64,000 bases of DNA, from the NCBI GenBank assembly GCA_017397845.1, contig JAFQHU010000008.1:150350-214349 (forward strand), written 5' to 3'. The position numbers and the translations under genes were made by a program. Under the pieces are notes generated by a model that was given only the letters and a program-made list of their open reading frames with translations, had not been told where the DNA came from and made no database searches. The stretch is from Clostridia bacterium (GTDB lineage: Bacteria; Bacillota; Clostridia; Oscillospirales; Acutalibacteraceae). Of this stretch, positions 1 to 9,407 are shown in pieces. Numbering within the stretch: the first letter of the stretch is position 1; each line of letters starts with the position of its first letter.

Positions 1-811
1 CGAAATAAAGACAGCCTTTGAAGGTACGTCCTTCGCTGTTCATGGCGTTTACCGTGGGAAGGAAAATCTTTTCCATGCATTCCTTTGCCACTTCATCTGT
101 ATAGTAGGGGTTGGGAGCTACGGTTCCCATTCCTCCCGTGTTGAGACCTTCGTCATTATCCAATGCTCTTTTGTGGTCCATGGAGGAAATCATGGGAACC
201 ACTGTTTTGCCGTCGGTAAAGGAGAGCACGGAAACCTCAGGTCCTGTGAGGAATTCTTCTACGACTACCTGGCTTCCGCTTTCACCGAAAATTTTATCCT
301 CCATCATCGAACGTACGGCCTCTTTGGCTTCCTTGCGGGTCATGGCGATGATAACGCCTTTACCGAGAGCTAAACCGTCGGCTTTGATGACTGTGGGTAT
401 GGGAGCGGTGTCGAGATAAGAGAGAGCAGCCTCAAGATCTGTAAATACCTCGTATTCTGCCGTGGGAATACCATATTTTTTCATAAGATTTTTTGAAAAA
501 ACCTTACTGCCTTCGATGATGGCGGCTTTCTTTTCGGGACCGAAGCAGGGGATTCCGATTTCATTCAAAGCGTCCACACATCCTAAAACGAGGGGGTCAT
601 CGGGAGCAACAACTGCATAATCTATGTTTTCTGTCTTAGCAAATTCGCAGATTTTTTCTATATCCTTTGCGCCGATATTAACACAGACTGCATCTGCAGC
701 GATGCCGCCGTTGCCGGGCAGAGCAAAGATTTCGCTGATTTCTTTGCTTTCCTTAAGCTTTTTGATGATGGCGTGTTCTCTTCCTCCGCCACCTACAACC
801 ATTACTTTCAT
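1..811 (-). CDS. purD: phosphoribosylamine-glycine ligase, N-terminal part (cut by window edge)
   Basis: GAR synthetase joins glycine to 5-phosphoribosylamine with ATP, the second step of purine synthesis. About 270 N-terminal codons are present; the C-terminal part lies left of the window. Visible are the N-terminal nucleotide-fold motif GGGGREHA, an ATP-grasp stretch KADGLALGKGV and the NTGGMGT motif. The ATG at 811 follows an AAGGAGGG ribosome site, 12 bases after the glyA stop, so purD is the downstream gene of the same operon. The adjacent glyA product supplies or consumes glycine, the substrate of this enzyme. Identification is secure; only the truncation limits it. Confidence 0.96.
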   Translation of the reverse strand, partial: MKVMVVGGGGREHAIIKKLKESKEISEIFALPGNGGIAADAVCVNIGAKDIEKICEFAKTENIDYAVVAPDDPLVLGCVDALNEIGIPCFGPEKKAAIIEGSKVFSKNLMKKYGIPTAEYEVFTDLEAALSYLDTAPIPTVIKADGLALGKGVIIAMTRKEAKEAVRSMMEDKIFGESGSQVVVEEFLTGPEVSVLSFTDGKTVVPMISSMDHKRALDNDEGLNTGGMGTVAPNPYYTDEVAKECMEKIFLPTVNAMNSEGRTFKGCLYF

Positions 812-823
812 TTTATGCCCTCC

Positions 824-2065
824 TTATTTGTAGATAGGGAACTTTTCGCAAAGAGCCATAACTTCCTTTGTGACCTGATCCTTACTTGCTTCAAAGTCGG
901 TGATAACTGCCTTTATCCATTTAGCTATAAGGAGCATTTCGTCTTCTTTGAATCCTCTGGAGGTGACAGCGGCTGTGCCGATTCTCAGACCGCTTGTAAC
1001 AAAGGGACTTTTCGGGTCGTTGGGAATGGTGTTTTTGTTTGTGGTGATGTGTACCTCGTCGAGTCTCTTTTCGAGTTCTTTGCCGGAAAGGTCGAAATTA
1101 CGGAGATCGAGAAGTATAAGATGGTTGTCTGTACCGCCGGAAACGATATTTATTCCTTCTTTTTTGAGAGCATCACAGAGAACGGCACAGTTTTTGACTA
1201 TCTGCTTTTGGTACTCTTTGAATTCATCGGTGAGTGCTTCGCCGAAGGCAACGGCCTTGGCAGCGATGACATGCATGAGAGGGCCGCCCTGTGTGCCGGG
1301 GAAAACAGCCTTGTCGATTTTTTGGGCAAGGTCTGCCGTACACAGGATAAGACCGCCGCGGGGACCTCTGAGGGTTTTATGAGTTGTGGAGGTTACCACA
1401 TGGGCATAGGGTACGGGTGAAGGGTGGACACCTGCGGCCACGAGACCTGCGATGTGAGCCATATCGACCATAAGGTATGCGCCTACCTCGTCTGCGATTT
1501 CTCTGCAGCGTTTGAAATCGATAATTCTTGAATATGCACTTGCACCCACTACGATAAGCTTTGGCCGGCATTCCTTGGCCAAAGAAAGCATTTTGTCGTA
1601 GTCGATGGTTTCGGTGGTGTCGTCCACACCGTACTGAACGATGTTCCAATATTTACCCGAAATGTTTACGGGTGAGCCGTGAGAAAGATGGCCGCCCTGG
1701 GAAAGATTCATACCCATAACCGTGTCGCCTACCTCCAAAAGTGCAAAGAAGGCGGCAAGGTTGGCGTTGGCACCTGAATGGGGTTGTACATTGGCGTGCT
1801 CTGCACCGAAAAGCTTTTTTGCTCTTTCACGGGCGATGTTTTCGACTTCGTCTACGCAGTGGCATCCGCCGTAGTAACGCTTGCCGGGATAGCCCTCGGC
1901 ATATTTATTGGTAAGCACACTGCCTGCGGCTAAAAGAACGGCCTTTGAAACGATATTTTCCGATGCGATAAGCTCGATAAAGGATTGCTGTCTGTCCATT
2001 TCCTTTTCGCAGGCGGAAAAAATCTCACTGTCAAATTCGTTAAGTTGGTCAAAGTATTTAAGCAT
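824..2065 (-). CDS. glyA: serine hydroxymethyltransferase
   Basis: PLP enzyme interconverting serine plus tetrahydrofolate with glycine plus methylene-tetrahydrofolate. The 413-residue length is normal for the family. The PLP lysine is in [14 protein letters not shown] near residue 228, and the ASENIVS and HSGANAN motifs are present. Its place inside the purine operon, between AICAR transformylase and purD, makes sense: it feeds one-carbon units to the two formyltransferases (PurN and AICAR transformylase) and glycine to PurD. Spacing to both neighbours is short, so it is co-transcribed and presumably under the ZTP riboswitch far upstream. Confidence 0.97.
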   Translation of the reverse strand: MLKYFDQLNEFDSEIFSACEKEMDRQQSFIELIASENIVSKAVLLAAGSVLTNKYAEGYPGKRYYGGCHCVDEVENIARERAKKLFGAEHANVQPHSGANANLAAFFALLEVGDTVMGMNLSQGGHLSHGSPVNISGKYWNIVQYGVDDTTETIDYDKMLSLAKECRPKLIVVGASAYSRIIDFKRCREIADEVGAYLMVDMAHIAGLVAAGVHPSPVPYAHVVTSTTHKTLRGPRGGLILCTADLAQKIDKAVFPGTQGGPLMHVIAAKAVAFGEALTDEFKEYQKQIVKNCAVLCDALKKEGINIVSGGTDNHLILLDLRNFDLSGKELEKRLDEVHITTNKNTIPNDPKSPFVTSGLRIGTAAVTSRGFKEDEMLLIAKWIKAVITDFEASKDQVTKEVMALCEKFPIYK

Positions 2066-2092
2066 AATATTGGTCTCCTGTATATTTTTTGA

Positions 2093-3277
2093 TTAGTGAT
2101 GGAAAAGTCTCATTTTGGTGAAAGCCATTACCATATTGTATTTGTCTGCACATTCGATAACTGCATCGTCTCTGATAGAGCCGCCGGGCTCGGCAATATA
2201 GCTTACGCCGCTGCGGTATGCTCTTTCGATATTGTCCGAGAAGGGGAAAAAGGCATCTGAACCGAGAGCGATACCTGAGTATGATTTGAGGTGTGCTTCC
2301 ATTTCTTCCTTTGTGAAGGGTTCGGGCTGAACGGTGAAATATTTCTGCCAATTTCCGTCTGCACATACGTCCTCTTCGTTTTTGTTGATGTAGCCGTCGA
2401 TAACATTGTCTCTGTCAGCTCTGCCGAGAGTGGGAAGGAAGGGAAGATCGAGAACTTTGTCGGCCTGACGGAGAAGCCATGTGTCTGCTTTTGTGCCTGC
2501 AAGCCTTGTACAATGAATTCTGGACTGCTGACCTGCACCTACGCCGATGGCCTGACCGTCTACTGCATAGCATACGGAATTTGACTGGGTGTATTTGAGA
2601 GTGATGAGAGCCACGATAAGGTCTCTTTTGGCACTTTCGGGGAGCTCTTTATTTTCTGTTACGATGTCAGAGAGAAGAGCCTCGTTGATTTCGAAATTAT
2701 TTCTGCCCTGCTGGAAGGTGATACCGTAAACCTGCTTGGTTTCGGTTTCTGCGGGAACGAAATCAGCGTCAATTTTTACTACATTGTAGTTACCGTTTCT
2801 TTTTAATTTGAGAATTGCGAGTGCTTCGTCTGTGTAGCCGGGAGCGATGACACCGTCGGAAATTTCTCTTTTGATAAGTTTGGCTGTGGTAGCATCGCAT
2901 ACATCTGAAAGAGCAACCCAATCACCGAAAGAGCACATTCTGTCGGTGCCTCTTGCTCTCGCATAAGCACAGGCGAGGGGGCTTTCGTCGAGACCCTCCA
3001 CATCGTCCACAAAGCATGCTCTTTTAAGCTTTTCGGGAAGAACGGTTCCGCAAGCGGCGGAGGTGGGGCTTACATGTTTGAATGATGCGGCACAGGGGAG
3101 TCCTGTTGCTTCCTTGAGCTCCTTTACGAGCTGCCATGAATTGAAAGCATCAAGGAAATTGATATATCCGGGTCTGCCTGATAAAATTTCGATGGGAAGA
3201 TCGCTTCCGTCGTGCATATAAATTTTTGAGGGCTTCTGATTGGGGTTACAGCCGTATTTAAGTTCAAATTCTTTCAT
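2093..3277 (-). CDS. purH: AICAR transformylase, stand-alone (PurH without the cyclohydrolase domain)
   Basis: Formylates AICAR (ZMP) to FAICAR using 10-formyl-tetrahydrofolate. At 394 residues it matches only the AICARFT half of the usual ~510-residue bifunctional PurH; the N-terminal MGS-fold IMP cyclohydrolase domain is absent. Visible family marks are the catalytic Lys-His in AASFKHVSPTSAA, the GQQSRIHCTRLAG stretch, SDAFFPF and the C-terminal end FTKMRLFHH. The missing cyclohydrolase activity is provided by the separate PurO-type gene at 4740-5456. The ATG follows AAAGGAG. Its substrate ZMP is the ligand class sensed by the riboswitch at the head of the operon. Confidence 0.93.
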   Translation of the reverse strand: MKEFELKYGCNPNQKPSKIYMHDGSDLPIEILSGRPGYINFLDAFNSWQLVKELKEATGLPCAASFKHVSPTSAACGTVLPEKLKRACFVDDVEGLDESPLACAYARARGTDRMCSFGDWVALSDVCDATTAKLIKREISDGVIAPGYTDEALAILKLKRNGNYNVVKIDADFVPAETETKQVYGITFQQGRNNFEINEALLSDIVTENKELPESAKRDLIVALITLKYTQSNSVCYAVDGQAIGVGAGQQSRIHCTRLAGTKADTWLLRQADKVLDLPFLPTLGRADRDNVIDGYINKNEEDVCADGNWQKYFTVQPEPFTKEEMEAHLKSYSGIALGSDAFFPFSDNIERAYRSGVSYIAEPGGSIRDDAVIECADKYNMVMAFTKMRLFHH

Positions 3278-3290
3278 CGGTTTTACTCCT

Positions 3291-4727
3291 TTATACCTTT
3301 AATTCTGATTTGATTTCGTCTTTGTAATATTTTTCGAGAACAGGTGTAACCTCGGCGGCGATGAATTCGTCAACCTGTGAGGGTGCTCTGCCTGTATATT
3401 TTGAGGGGTCAAGATGTTTTATAATGTCTTCCTTTGTAAGAGAAATGTTTTCGTCAGCAGCGATTCGGTCGATAAGGTCATTTGCTCCGCCCTCAAGCTT
3501 AACCTTTGCTGCAGCGGCATGAGAGTGAACACGGATTATTTCGTGAAGCTCTTGGCGGTTACCTCCCATTTTTACGCTTTCCATCATAATGTTTTCCGTA
3601 GCCATAAAGGGAAGCTTTTCCATAACTCTTCTGGTGATTACTTTGTCGTAAACCACGATGCCGGAGGAAACATTGATGTAAATATTGAGAATTGAATCGA
3701 TGGCAAGAAAAGCCTCAGCCACGCTGATTCTTTTATTTGCGCTGTCATCGAGGGTTCTTTCGAACCATTGTGTACCTGCTGTCATGGCGGGATTGATGTA
3801 GTCGGCGATAACATATCTTGCCAAAGAAGAAATTCTTTCGCTTCTCATGGGGTTACGCTTATAGGGCATAGCTGAAGAGCCTATCTGTGTTTTTTCAAAG
3901 GGCTCTTCACATTCTTCGAAGGACTGTAAAAGTCTCATATCGTTGGAGAATTTGTAAGCACTCTGTGCGATTCCTGAAAGAACGGCAAGAAAATAAGAGT
4001 CGGTTTTTCTGGAATATGTCTGACCCGAAACGGTTACGCAGGCATCAAAGCCCATATCCTTTGCGATAAGCTCTTCGAGCTTTTTGATTTTTTCTTCGTC
4101 ACCGTCGAAAAGCTCTACAAATGAGGCCTGTGTGCCGGTGGTACCCTTTGAGCCCAAAAGCTTGAGATTGTCGAGCTGATACTGCAGATTATGCATATCC
4201 TGGATAAGCTCGTACATCCAAAGGGTTGCTCTTTTACCTACGGTGGTAAGCTGTGCAGGCTGTAAATGTGTGTAGGCAAGACAGGGAAGAGATTTATATT
4301 TTTCTGCGAATTCGCTTAAATTTTTGATAACCTGAGCGCATTTTTTCATTACGATGTTTGAAGCCTCACGCATAATGATAACATCAGTGTTGTCGCATAC
4401 ATAACAGCTGGTGGCACCCAAATGGATGATGCTTTCAGCCTTCGGACACTGCTTGCCGTAGGCATAAACGTGGCTCATAACATCGTGGCGGCATTCCTTT
4501 TCTCTTTTTTCGGCTGTTTCGTAATCGATTTCATCCTTAAATGCGATAAGCTCGTCAATTTGTTCCTGAGTTACGTCAAGACCTAATTCCTTTTCAGCCT
4601 TGGCAAGAGCGATCCACAGTCTCTTCCATGTTCTGAATTTGAAATTTTCGGAAAATATTTCCTGCATTTCTGCACTTGCGTAACGGGTTGAAAATGGGGA
4701 AATGTATTTATCTTTATTTGACACCAT
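3291..4727 (-). CDS. purB: adenylosuccinate lyase
   Basis: Cleaves SAICAR to AICAR plus fumarate and adenylosuccinate to AMP plus fumarate. The 478-residue protein carries the fumarase/aspartase superfamily signature GSSAMPYKRNP and an upstream GATSCYVCDN segment, which holds the family's active-site region. The ATG at 4727 (reading M-V-S-N) follows AAGGAGA. It lies between the PurO-type cyclohydrolase and AICAR transformylase genes, so the enzyme producing AICAR sits next to the two enzymes that use it. Length and motifs are ordinary for the family. Confidence 0.96.
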   Translation of the reverse strand: MVSNKDKYISPFSTRYASAEMQEIFSENFKFRTWKRLWIALAKAEKELGLDVTQEQIDELIAFKDEIDYETAEKREKECRHDVMSHVYAYGKQCPKAESIIHLGATSCYVCDNTDVIIMREASNIVMKKCAQVIKNLSEFAEKYKSLPCLAYTHLQPAQLTTVGKRATLWMYELIQDMHNLQYQLDNLKLLGSKGTTGTQASFVELFDGDEEKIKKLEELIAKDMGFDACVTVSGQTYSRKTDSYFLAVLSGIAQSAYKFSNDMRLLQSFEECEEPFEKTQIGSSAMPYKRNPMRSERISSLARYVIADYINPAMTAGTQWFERTLDDSANKRISVAEAFLAIDSILNIYINVSSGIVVYDKVITRRVMEKLPFMATENIMMESVKMGGNRQELHEIIRVHSHAAAAKVKLEGGANDLIDRIAADENISLTKEDIIKHLDPSKYTGRAPSQVDEFIAAEVTPVLEKYYKDEIKSELKV

Positions 4728-4739
4728 TTTGCCGTCTCC

Positions 4740-5456
4740 TTATTTGTTTTTGTTTACTACTCTCGTTTCGCTTTTTCCGCTTTCGATGTCGATATATCTT
4801 ACGAAAAGAGAAACCTTGTTGTCTTCGTTAAGATTTGTCCATATAAGGTCTGTAAGCTCGTCGATGCTTACATCGGGGAGAATAAGTGTTTTCGGCTCAC
4901 CTTCAAAGGAGGGAAGGGGGTTGCCGTCACAGTTATAGGTATGAATGAACTTTGCCTTACCGCAGAGGGGGTCAGAGTAAGCATAGGTGAAGCGTTCGCA
5001 TGAGGAATCGTCACCCTCGGCACTTTTAAGGATGGACATTGCGAAATTCATGCCCTCCTTTTCGAGTCTGATGATACCTGAGATACGGGGAGTGAAGTTG
5101 GGTTTGTCATCCTCGAACTCTCTGGTGCGCAGAGCCTGCTCAAAGGTCATCTGCTTATCCATAAGCTCGTAGATCGTGTCGGTTTGGTCACCGTTTGTGA
5201 CGATGGTTTTGTTACCGAGCACTCTTACGGGATAATATATAATAAGGTGAGGGTCAGTCATTTTGCTTTCGTCGAAAGCCTTGGTGCGCATAGCGTCGCC
5301 TTCGAGCACAAAAACGCGGTTGCGGCTGTTTTCGCTTCTGCCCATAATGAAATATGCAGTCACAGCCTTTTTGCCGTCGGCACTTTTACCGATGATGATA
5401 CCTCTGCCGTGATAGGCAAGAGAATTGAGTTCGTCTTTGATGGTGTTAACTTTCAT
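4740..5456 (-). CDS. purO: IMP cyclohydrolase, PurO type
   Basis: Closes FAICAR to IMP, the last step of purine synthesis. The 238-residue protein begins with a segment reading LAYHGRGIIIG and has YFIMGRSENSRNR, the conserved GRS/N/R pattern I associate with the PurO (IMP_cyclohyd) family first described in archaea and also found in some Clostridia. It bears no resemblance to the MGS-fold cyclohydrolase domain of PurH, and the PurH in this operon lacks that domain, so the context supports the call strongly. The start codon overlaps the purN stop (TAATG), indicating translational coupling. Confidence 0.87.
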   Translation of the reverse strand: MKVNTIKDELNSLAYHGRGIIIGKSADGKKAVTAYFIMGRSENSRNRVFVLEGDAMRTKAFDESKMTDPHLIIYYPVRVLGNKTIVTNGDQTDTIYELMDKQMTFEQALRTREFEDDKPNFTPRISGIIRLEKEGMNFAMSILKSAEGDDSSCERFTYAYSDPLCGKAKFIHTYNCDGNPLPSFEGEPKTLILPDVSIDELTDLIWTNLNEDNKVSLFVRYIDIESGKSETRVVNKNK

Positions 5457-6064
5457 TACTTACTCTCCTTTATTTCTTTTGATATTTTTTCTGTTGAGAG
5501 GGGAAGGATAATCCATTCGGCCTCCTCCATAACTCTTTTCTGTAAAATTTCGGGTGTGTCGCCCTCTTTAATTTCCACAGCTTTTTGCATAATGATTTCA
5601 CCGCCGTCGGGTATTTCGTTTACGAAATGCACTGTGGCACCCGTAACCTTTACCCCGTAGCTGAGGGCGGCTTCGTGAACATAAAGTCCGTAAAAGCCTT
5701 TACCGCAGAAGGAAGGGATAAGTGAGGGGTGAACATTGAGTATACGTCTTTCGAACTGACGGGTGAAGCTTTCGGAAAGGATACTCATAAATCCGGCTAA
5801 AACGATAAGCTCAATTCCGTTTTCTTTGAGAAGAGAAACTATCTTTTCCTCAAAAGCTTCCTGTGAGCCGAGCTCTTTTTTGAGAACCACTTCGCTTTTT
5901 ATTCCGTTATCTGCCGCTCTCTGCAGAGCATAGGCATTTTTATTGTTAGAGATAACGAGAGTGATTTCGCCGTTTGTGATAATGCCGTTTTTTTGTGCAT
6001 CGATAAGAGCCTGTAAATTGGTGCCGCCGCCCGATACGAGAACGGCAATTTTAGTTTCACTCAT
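5456..6064 (-). CDS. purN: phosphoribosylglycinamide formyltransferase
   Basis: Transfers formyl from 10-formyl-THF to GAR. The 202-residue length is typical. It begins MSETKIAVLVSGGGTNLQ, the family's phosphate-binding SGGGTNLQ loop, and later has the ILNVHPSLIPSF block with the catalytic His and the VTGATVHFV segment with the second His. One odd detail is FCGKGFYGLYVHEAA, where most family members read F-x-G-x-x-A-x-x-A; this is close enough to keep the assignment. The stop overlaps the purO start by one base and purM lies 12 bases upstream. Confidence 0.96.
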   Translation of the reverse strand: MSETKIAVLVSGGGTNLQALIDAQKNGIITNGEITLVISNNKNAYALQRAADNGIKSEVVLKKELGSQEAFEEKIVSLLKENGIELIVLAGFMSILSESFTRQFERRILNVHPSLIPSFCGKGFYGLYVHEAALSYGVKVTGATVHFVNEIPDGGEIIMQKAVEIKEGDTPEILQKRVMEEAEWIILPLSTEKISKEIKESK

Positions 6065-6076
6065 AGCTTTTACCTC

Positions 6077-7126
6077 TTAGTCGATGATGATTTTTTCGTC
6101 ACCTTTGATGATTTCACCGATGACATAAGCATCGATTCCGTTTTCTTTGAGAAGTCCGAGAGAAAGCTCAGCCTCATCGGCGGGAACAACGATACTCATA
6201 CCGACACCCATATTATATGTATTAAACATATCACGTTCGGGAATATTGCCCCATTTTGCAATTACGTCAAATATGGGAAGAACCTTAACGGATGCTTTGT
6301 CAATCTTTGCACACAGACCGTCAGGAATGGAACGGGGAATATTTTCATAAAAACCGCCGCCTGTTATGTGGGAAATACCCTTTACCTTAACCTTTTCGAT
6401 AAGAGCCAAAACAGGCTTTACATAAATCTTTGTGGGAACGAGTAATGCCTCTGCGATGGTTTTTCCTCCAAGCTCATCACGGGGAACATAAAGCTCAGGG
6501 TTGTTATTGTCGATATCGAAAACCTTACGGCATAAGCTGAAGCCGTTTGAATGGATACCTGTGGAGGGAAGAGCGATAACCACATCGCCTTCGGCCATTT
6601 TGCTGTTGTCTATCATTTTCGGTTTGTCAACCACACCTACTGCGAAGCCGGCAAGATCGTAGTCCTCTGCGGGCATAAGTCCGGGATGCTCTGCAGTTTC
6701 GCCGCCGATGAGTGCTGCACCTGACTGAACGCAGCCTTCAGCCACACCGCTTACGATTTCTGCGATTTTTTCGGGATAGTTTTTTCCGCAGGCGATATAA
6801 TCGAGGAAAAACAAAGGCTTTGCACCGACACAGATAATGTCGTTTACGCACATAGCAACTGCATCGATACCGATGGTGTCGTGCTTGTCCATAAGGATGG
6901 CAAGCTTGACCTTTGTGCCGCAGCCGTCTGTACCCGAAACGGAAATCGGATGCTCCATGCCTGCCACACAGGCCAAATCGAAGCAACCGCCGAAGCCTCC
7001 GACATCGTCGAGAGAGCCTTCGTTGCGTGTCCTTTTAACGTGTTTTTTCATAAGCTCTACTGCTTTGTAGCCTGCGGTAATGTCAACGCCTGCTGCTGCA
7101 TAGCTTTCTGATTTTGAATTAAGCAT
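6077..7126 (-). CDS. purM: phosphoribosylformylglycinamidine cyclo-ligase
   Basis: AIR synthetase, converting FGAM to AIR with ATP. The 349-residue protein shows the N-terminal ESYAAAGVDITAG motif, the VSGTDGCGTKVKLA nucleotide-binding stretch, the GGETAEHPG motif and the HITGGGFYENIPR segment, all in family order. It sits between purF-like and purN. No purL or purQ/purS gene is visible in the window, so the preceding FGAM synthetase must be encoded elsewhere. Confidence 0.97.
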   Translation of the reverse strand: MLNSKSESYAAAGVDITAGYKAVELMKKHVKRTRNEGSLDDVGGFGGCFDLACVAGMEHPISVSGTDGCGTKVKLAILMDKHDTIGIDAVAMCVNDIICVGAKPLFFLDYIACGKNYPEKIAEIVSGVAEGCVQSGAALIGGETAEHPGLMPAEDYDLAGFAVGVVDKPKMIDNSKMAEGDVVIALPSTGIHSNGFSLCRKVFDIDNNNPELYVPRDELGGKTIAEALLVPTKIYVKPVLALIEKVKVKGISHITGGGFYENIPRSIPDGLCAKIDKASVKVLPIFDVIAKWGNIPERDMFNTYNMGVGMSIVVPADEAELSLGLLKENGIDAYVIGEIIKGDEKIIID

Positions 7127-7156
7127 AATTTATATTTCCTTTCGTTATTTCTGATT

Positions 7157-8581
7157 TTATTCTTTACCGTTCCAACAGTATGTACATACACAGTCTTCGG
7201 GAAGACCTATCGCTTCGATGAGTCCGTCGAGAGATTGATAACCCAAAGAAGCAAAACCTAATTTATCTGAAATCGTTTTAAGAAGCTTTTGTCCTCTTTC
7301 TGTGGATGCATCTGCATATTCTTCGAGATGCTTGTCGCCCTCTTCGCCCTCAAGCTCGTGGATGGTTCTGCGGGCTATAAGCTCGTCGTCACAGGTATTC
7401 CGTGAGAAATTAAGATATTTACAGCCGAACATAATCGGAGGACATGCGGAGCGCATATGAACCTCTTTGGCTCCGTTGCTGTAAAGGAAGTCAACGGTTT
7501 CCTGGAGCTGAGTTCCTCTTACGATGCTGTCATCAACGAAAAGTAAGCTTTTATCTTTGATAAGGTCGTGAACGGGAATCATCTTCATTTTTGCCACACG
7601 GTTCCGTTCCTTTTGGTTTGAAGGCATAAAGCTTCGGGGCCATGTGGGAGTATATTTGATGAAGGGACGGGCGAAGGGGATGTGGCTTTCGTTTGAGTAG
7701 CCGATGGCGTGAGGGGTGCCCGAATCGGGAATACCGCTTACGAAGTCGATGTTTTCGCATAATCCCTTTTTCTTATCCTCTCTGGCCAAAATTTCACCGT
7801 TTCTCGTTCTCATCACCTCCACATTTCTGCCCTCATAGCAGGAATTGGGGTAACCGTAGTAGGTCCACAGAAAGGAGCATACACGCATTTTTTTCTGTGG
7901 CTCGGAGAGTACGGTGACTGTTTCGGGCATAAGCTCCACGATTTCGCCGGGACCGAGCTCTCTCAAAAATTCATAGTCTAATTTTTCAAAAGCAAAGGAC
8001 TCAAAGGAAACACAGTGTCCGTCTTCGTCTTTGCCCAATATTACGGGTATTCTGCCCATTTTGTCACGGGCGGCTATGATGGAGCCTTCCTCTGTGAGAA
8101 TGAGAAGAGAAAGGGTGCCTTTTATTTTTTCCTGTGCGTACAGGATTCCTTCTTTAAAAGAATCTTTCTGATTTATAAGGGCGGAGACAAGCTCTGTGGA
8201 ATTAATTCTGCCGCCTGTCATGCCCGTGAAGTGTGTGCCGTTTGAGGAAAGGAATTCCTTTATCAGCTCGTCTGCGTTGTTGATGATGCCGATGGTGGTG
8301 ATGGCATAAACTCCAAGGTTTGAGCGGATGATGATGGGCTGCGGGTCGTTGTCGCTTATACAGCCTATACAGGCGTTACCCTGCATTTCATCGGTTATTC
8401 CTGCGAACTTTGTGCGGAAAGGCGAATTTTCGATATTGTGAATATCTCTCTGAAAGCCTCTTTCCTCGTTTACGGCAGCCATACCGCCTCTGCGGGTGCC
8501 TAAATGTGAATGATAGTCAACACCGAAAAACACGTCTAAAACCACGTCTCTTTTTGATGTTGCACCGAAAAATCCTCCCAT
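7157..8581 (-). CDS. purF: amidophosphoribosyltransferase homologue with degenerate glutaminase site
   Basis: PurF normally makes phosphoribosylamine from PRPP and glutamine. I chose the ATG at 8581 because GGAGGT precedes it and homology begins there, giving 474 residues. The C-terminal phosphoribosyltransferase half is intact, with the PRPP loop LLFVDDSIVRGTQ from residue 346. Four cysteines match the [4Fe-4S] ligands of the Bacillus-type enzyme (about C235, C387, C466, C469). The N-terminal Ntn domain is abnormal: it reads MGGFFGATS where canonical enzymes have MCGIFGV after processing, so the nucleophilic Cys is Gly; the usual HNGN glutamine-binding motif reads TIGIINNA. It is likely ammonia-dependent, partnered with another amidotransferase, or a paralogue of a canonical PurF elsewhere. 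Confidence 0.85.
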   Translation of the reverse strand: MGGFFGATSKRDVVLDVFFGVDYHSHLGTRRGGMAAVNEERGFQRDIHNIENSPFRTKFAGITDEMQGNACIGCISDNDPQPIIIRSNLGVYAITTIGIINNADELIKEFLSSNGTHFTGMTGGRINSTELVSALINQKDSFKEGILYAQEKIKGTLSLLILTEEGSIIAARDKMGRIPVILGKDEDGHCVSFESFAFEKLDYEFLRELGPGEIVELMPETVTVLSEPQKKMRVCSFLWTYYGYPNSCYEGRNVEVMRTRNGEILAREDKKKGLCENIDFVSGIPDSGTPHAIGYSNESHIPFARPFIKYTPTWPRSFMPSNQKERNRVAKMKMIPVHDLIKDKSLLFVDDSIVRGTQLQETVDFLYSNGAKEVHMRSACPPIMFGCKYLNFSRNTCDDELIARRTIHELEGEEGDKHLEEYADASTERGQKLLKTISDKLGFASLGYQSLDGLIEAIGLPEDCVCTYCWNGKE

Positions 8582-8672
8582 AAAATACCTCCGTTTGGGT
8601 AAATGAATGCTCATTAAAAAGTGGAAATAGCCGAATACTTTTTTCAAAATATCCGGCTGATTATGTTAAATT

Positions 8673-9383
8673 TTATTCGCCAAAGACTCTTTTCATCATT
8701 TCTTTGTAAGCGTCCTCTACACCGCCGAGGTCACGGCGGAAACGGTCCTTATCGAGCTTTTCGTTTGTCTCTGCATCCCAAAAACGGCATGTGTCGGGAG
8801 AGATTTCGTCAGCGAGGATGATGGTGCCGTCAGCAAGGCGGCCGAATTCGATTTTGAAATCAACGAGCTTTACGCCGAGAGAAAGGAAGTATTCTTTGAG
8901 AACCTCATTAACCTTGAATGCCATAGCTTTGATGGTTTCGATTTCTTCCTTTGTGGCAAGCTTTAACGCAAGTGCGTGATAAGCATTGAGAAGGGGGTCG
9001 TGGAGGTCGTCATTTTTGTAGGAAAATTCGAGGGTGGGTTCGTCAAATACGATACCTTCCTCGACACCGTACTTCTTTGAAAAAGAACCTGCGGAAATGT
9101 TTCTGATGATAACCTCAAGAGGAACGATACTTACTTTTTTAACAACTGTTTCTCTGTCGTTGAGCTCTTCCACATAGTGGGTAGGAACTCCGTTTTTTTC
9201 GAGCAGCTGGCAAAGGTAGTTGGACATACGGTTGTTGACGACACCTTTACCCATAATCTGTCCTTTTTTGAGACCGTCGAATGCTGTTGCATCGTCCTTG
9301 TAGGAAACGATTACGAGATTTTCATCTGCTGTGGCAAATACCTTCTTTGCCTTGCCTTCATAAAGCTGTGTTGTTTTTTCCAT
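8673..9383 (-). CDS. purC: SAICAR synthetase
   Basis: Condenses CAIR with aspartate using ATP. The 236-residue protein has the N-terminal [10 protein letters not shown] loop, the [14 protein letters not shown] block containing the PLEV/RN signature, [10 protein letters not shown] and the C-terminal [13 protein letters not shown] motif. All conserved SAICAR synthetase blocks are present and in order. It is the second gene of the operon, 24 bases after purE; a 91-base gap separates it from the purF-like gene. Confidence 0.97.
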   Translation of the reverse strand: MEKTTQLYEGKAKKVFATADENLVIVSYKDDATAFDGLKKGQIMGKGVVNNRMSNYLCQLLEKNGVPTHYVEELNDRETVVKKVSIVPLEVIIRNISAGSFSKKYGVEEGIVFDEPTLEFSYKNDDLHDPLLNAYHALALKLATKEEIETIKAMAFKVNEVLKEYFLSLGVKLVDFKIEFGRLADGTIILADEISPDTCRFWDAETNEKLDKDRFRRDLGGVEDAYKEMMKRVFGE

Positions 9384-9407
9384 GGTGATAAACCTCCGTT
9401 TTATAAT

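Noticed and set aside
773..1420. 215-codon open frame on the plus strand
   Set aside because: It lies wholly opposite glyA, has no ribosome site and encodes a cysteine/phenylalanine-rich sequence typical of an antisense shadow.
8582..8647. 22 extra N-terminal codons for the PurF-like protein
   Set aside because: No ribosome site before that start; homology and GGAGGT point to the ATG at 8581. The extension also contains no cysteine that could be the missing nucleophile.
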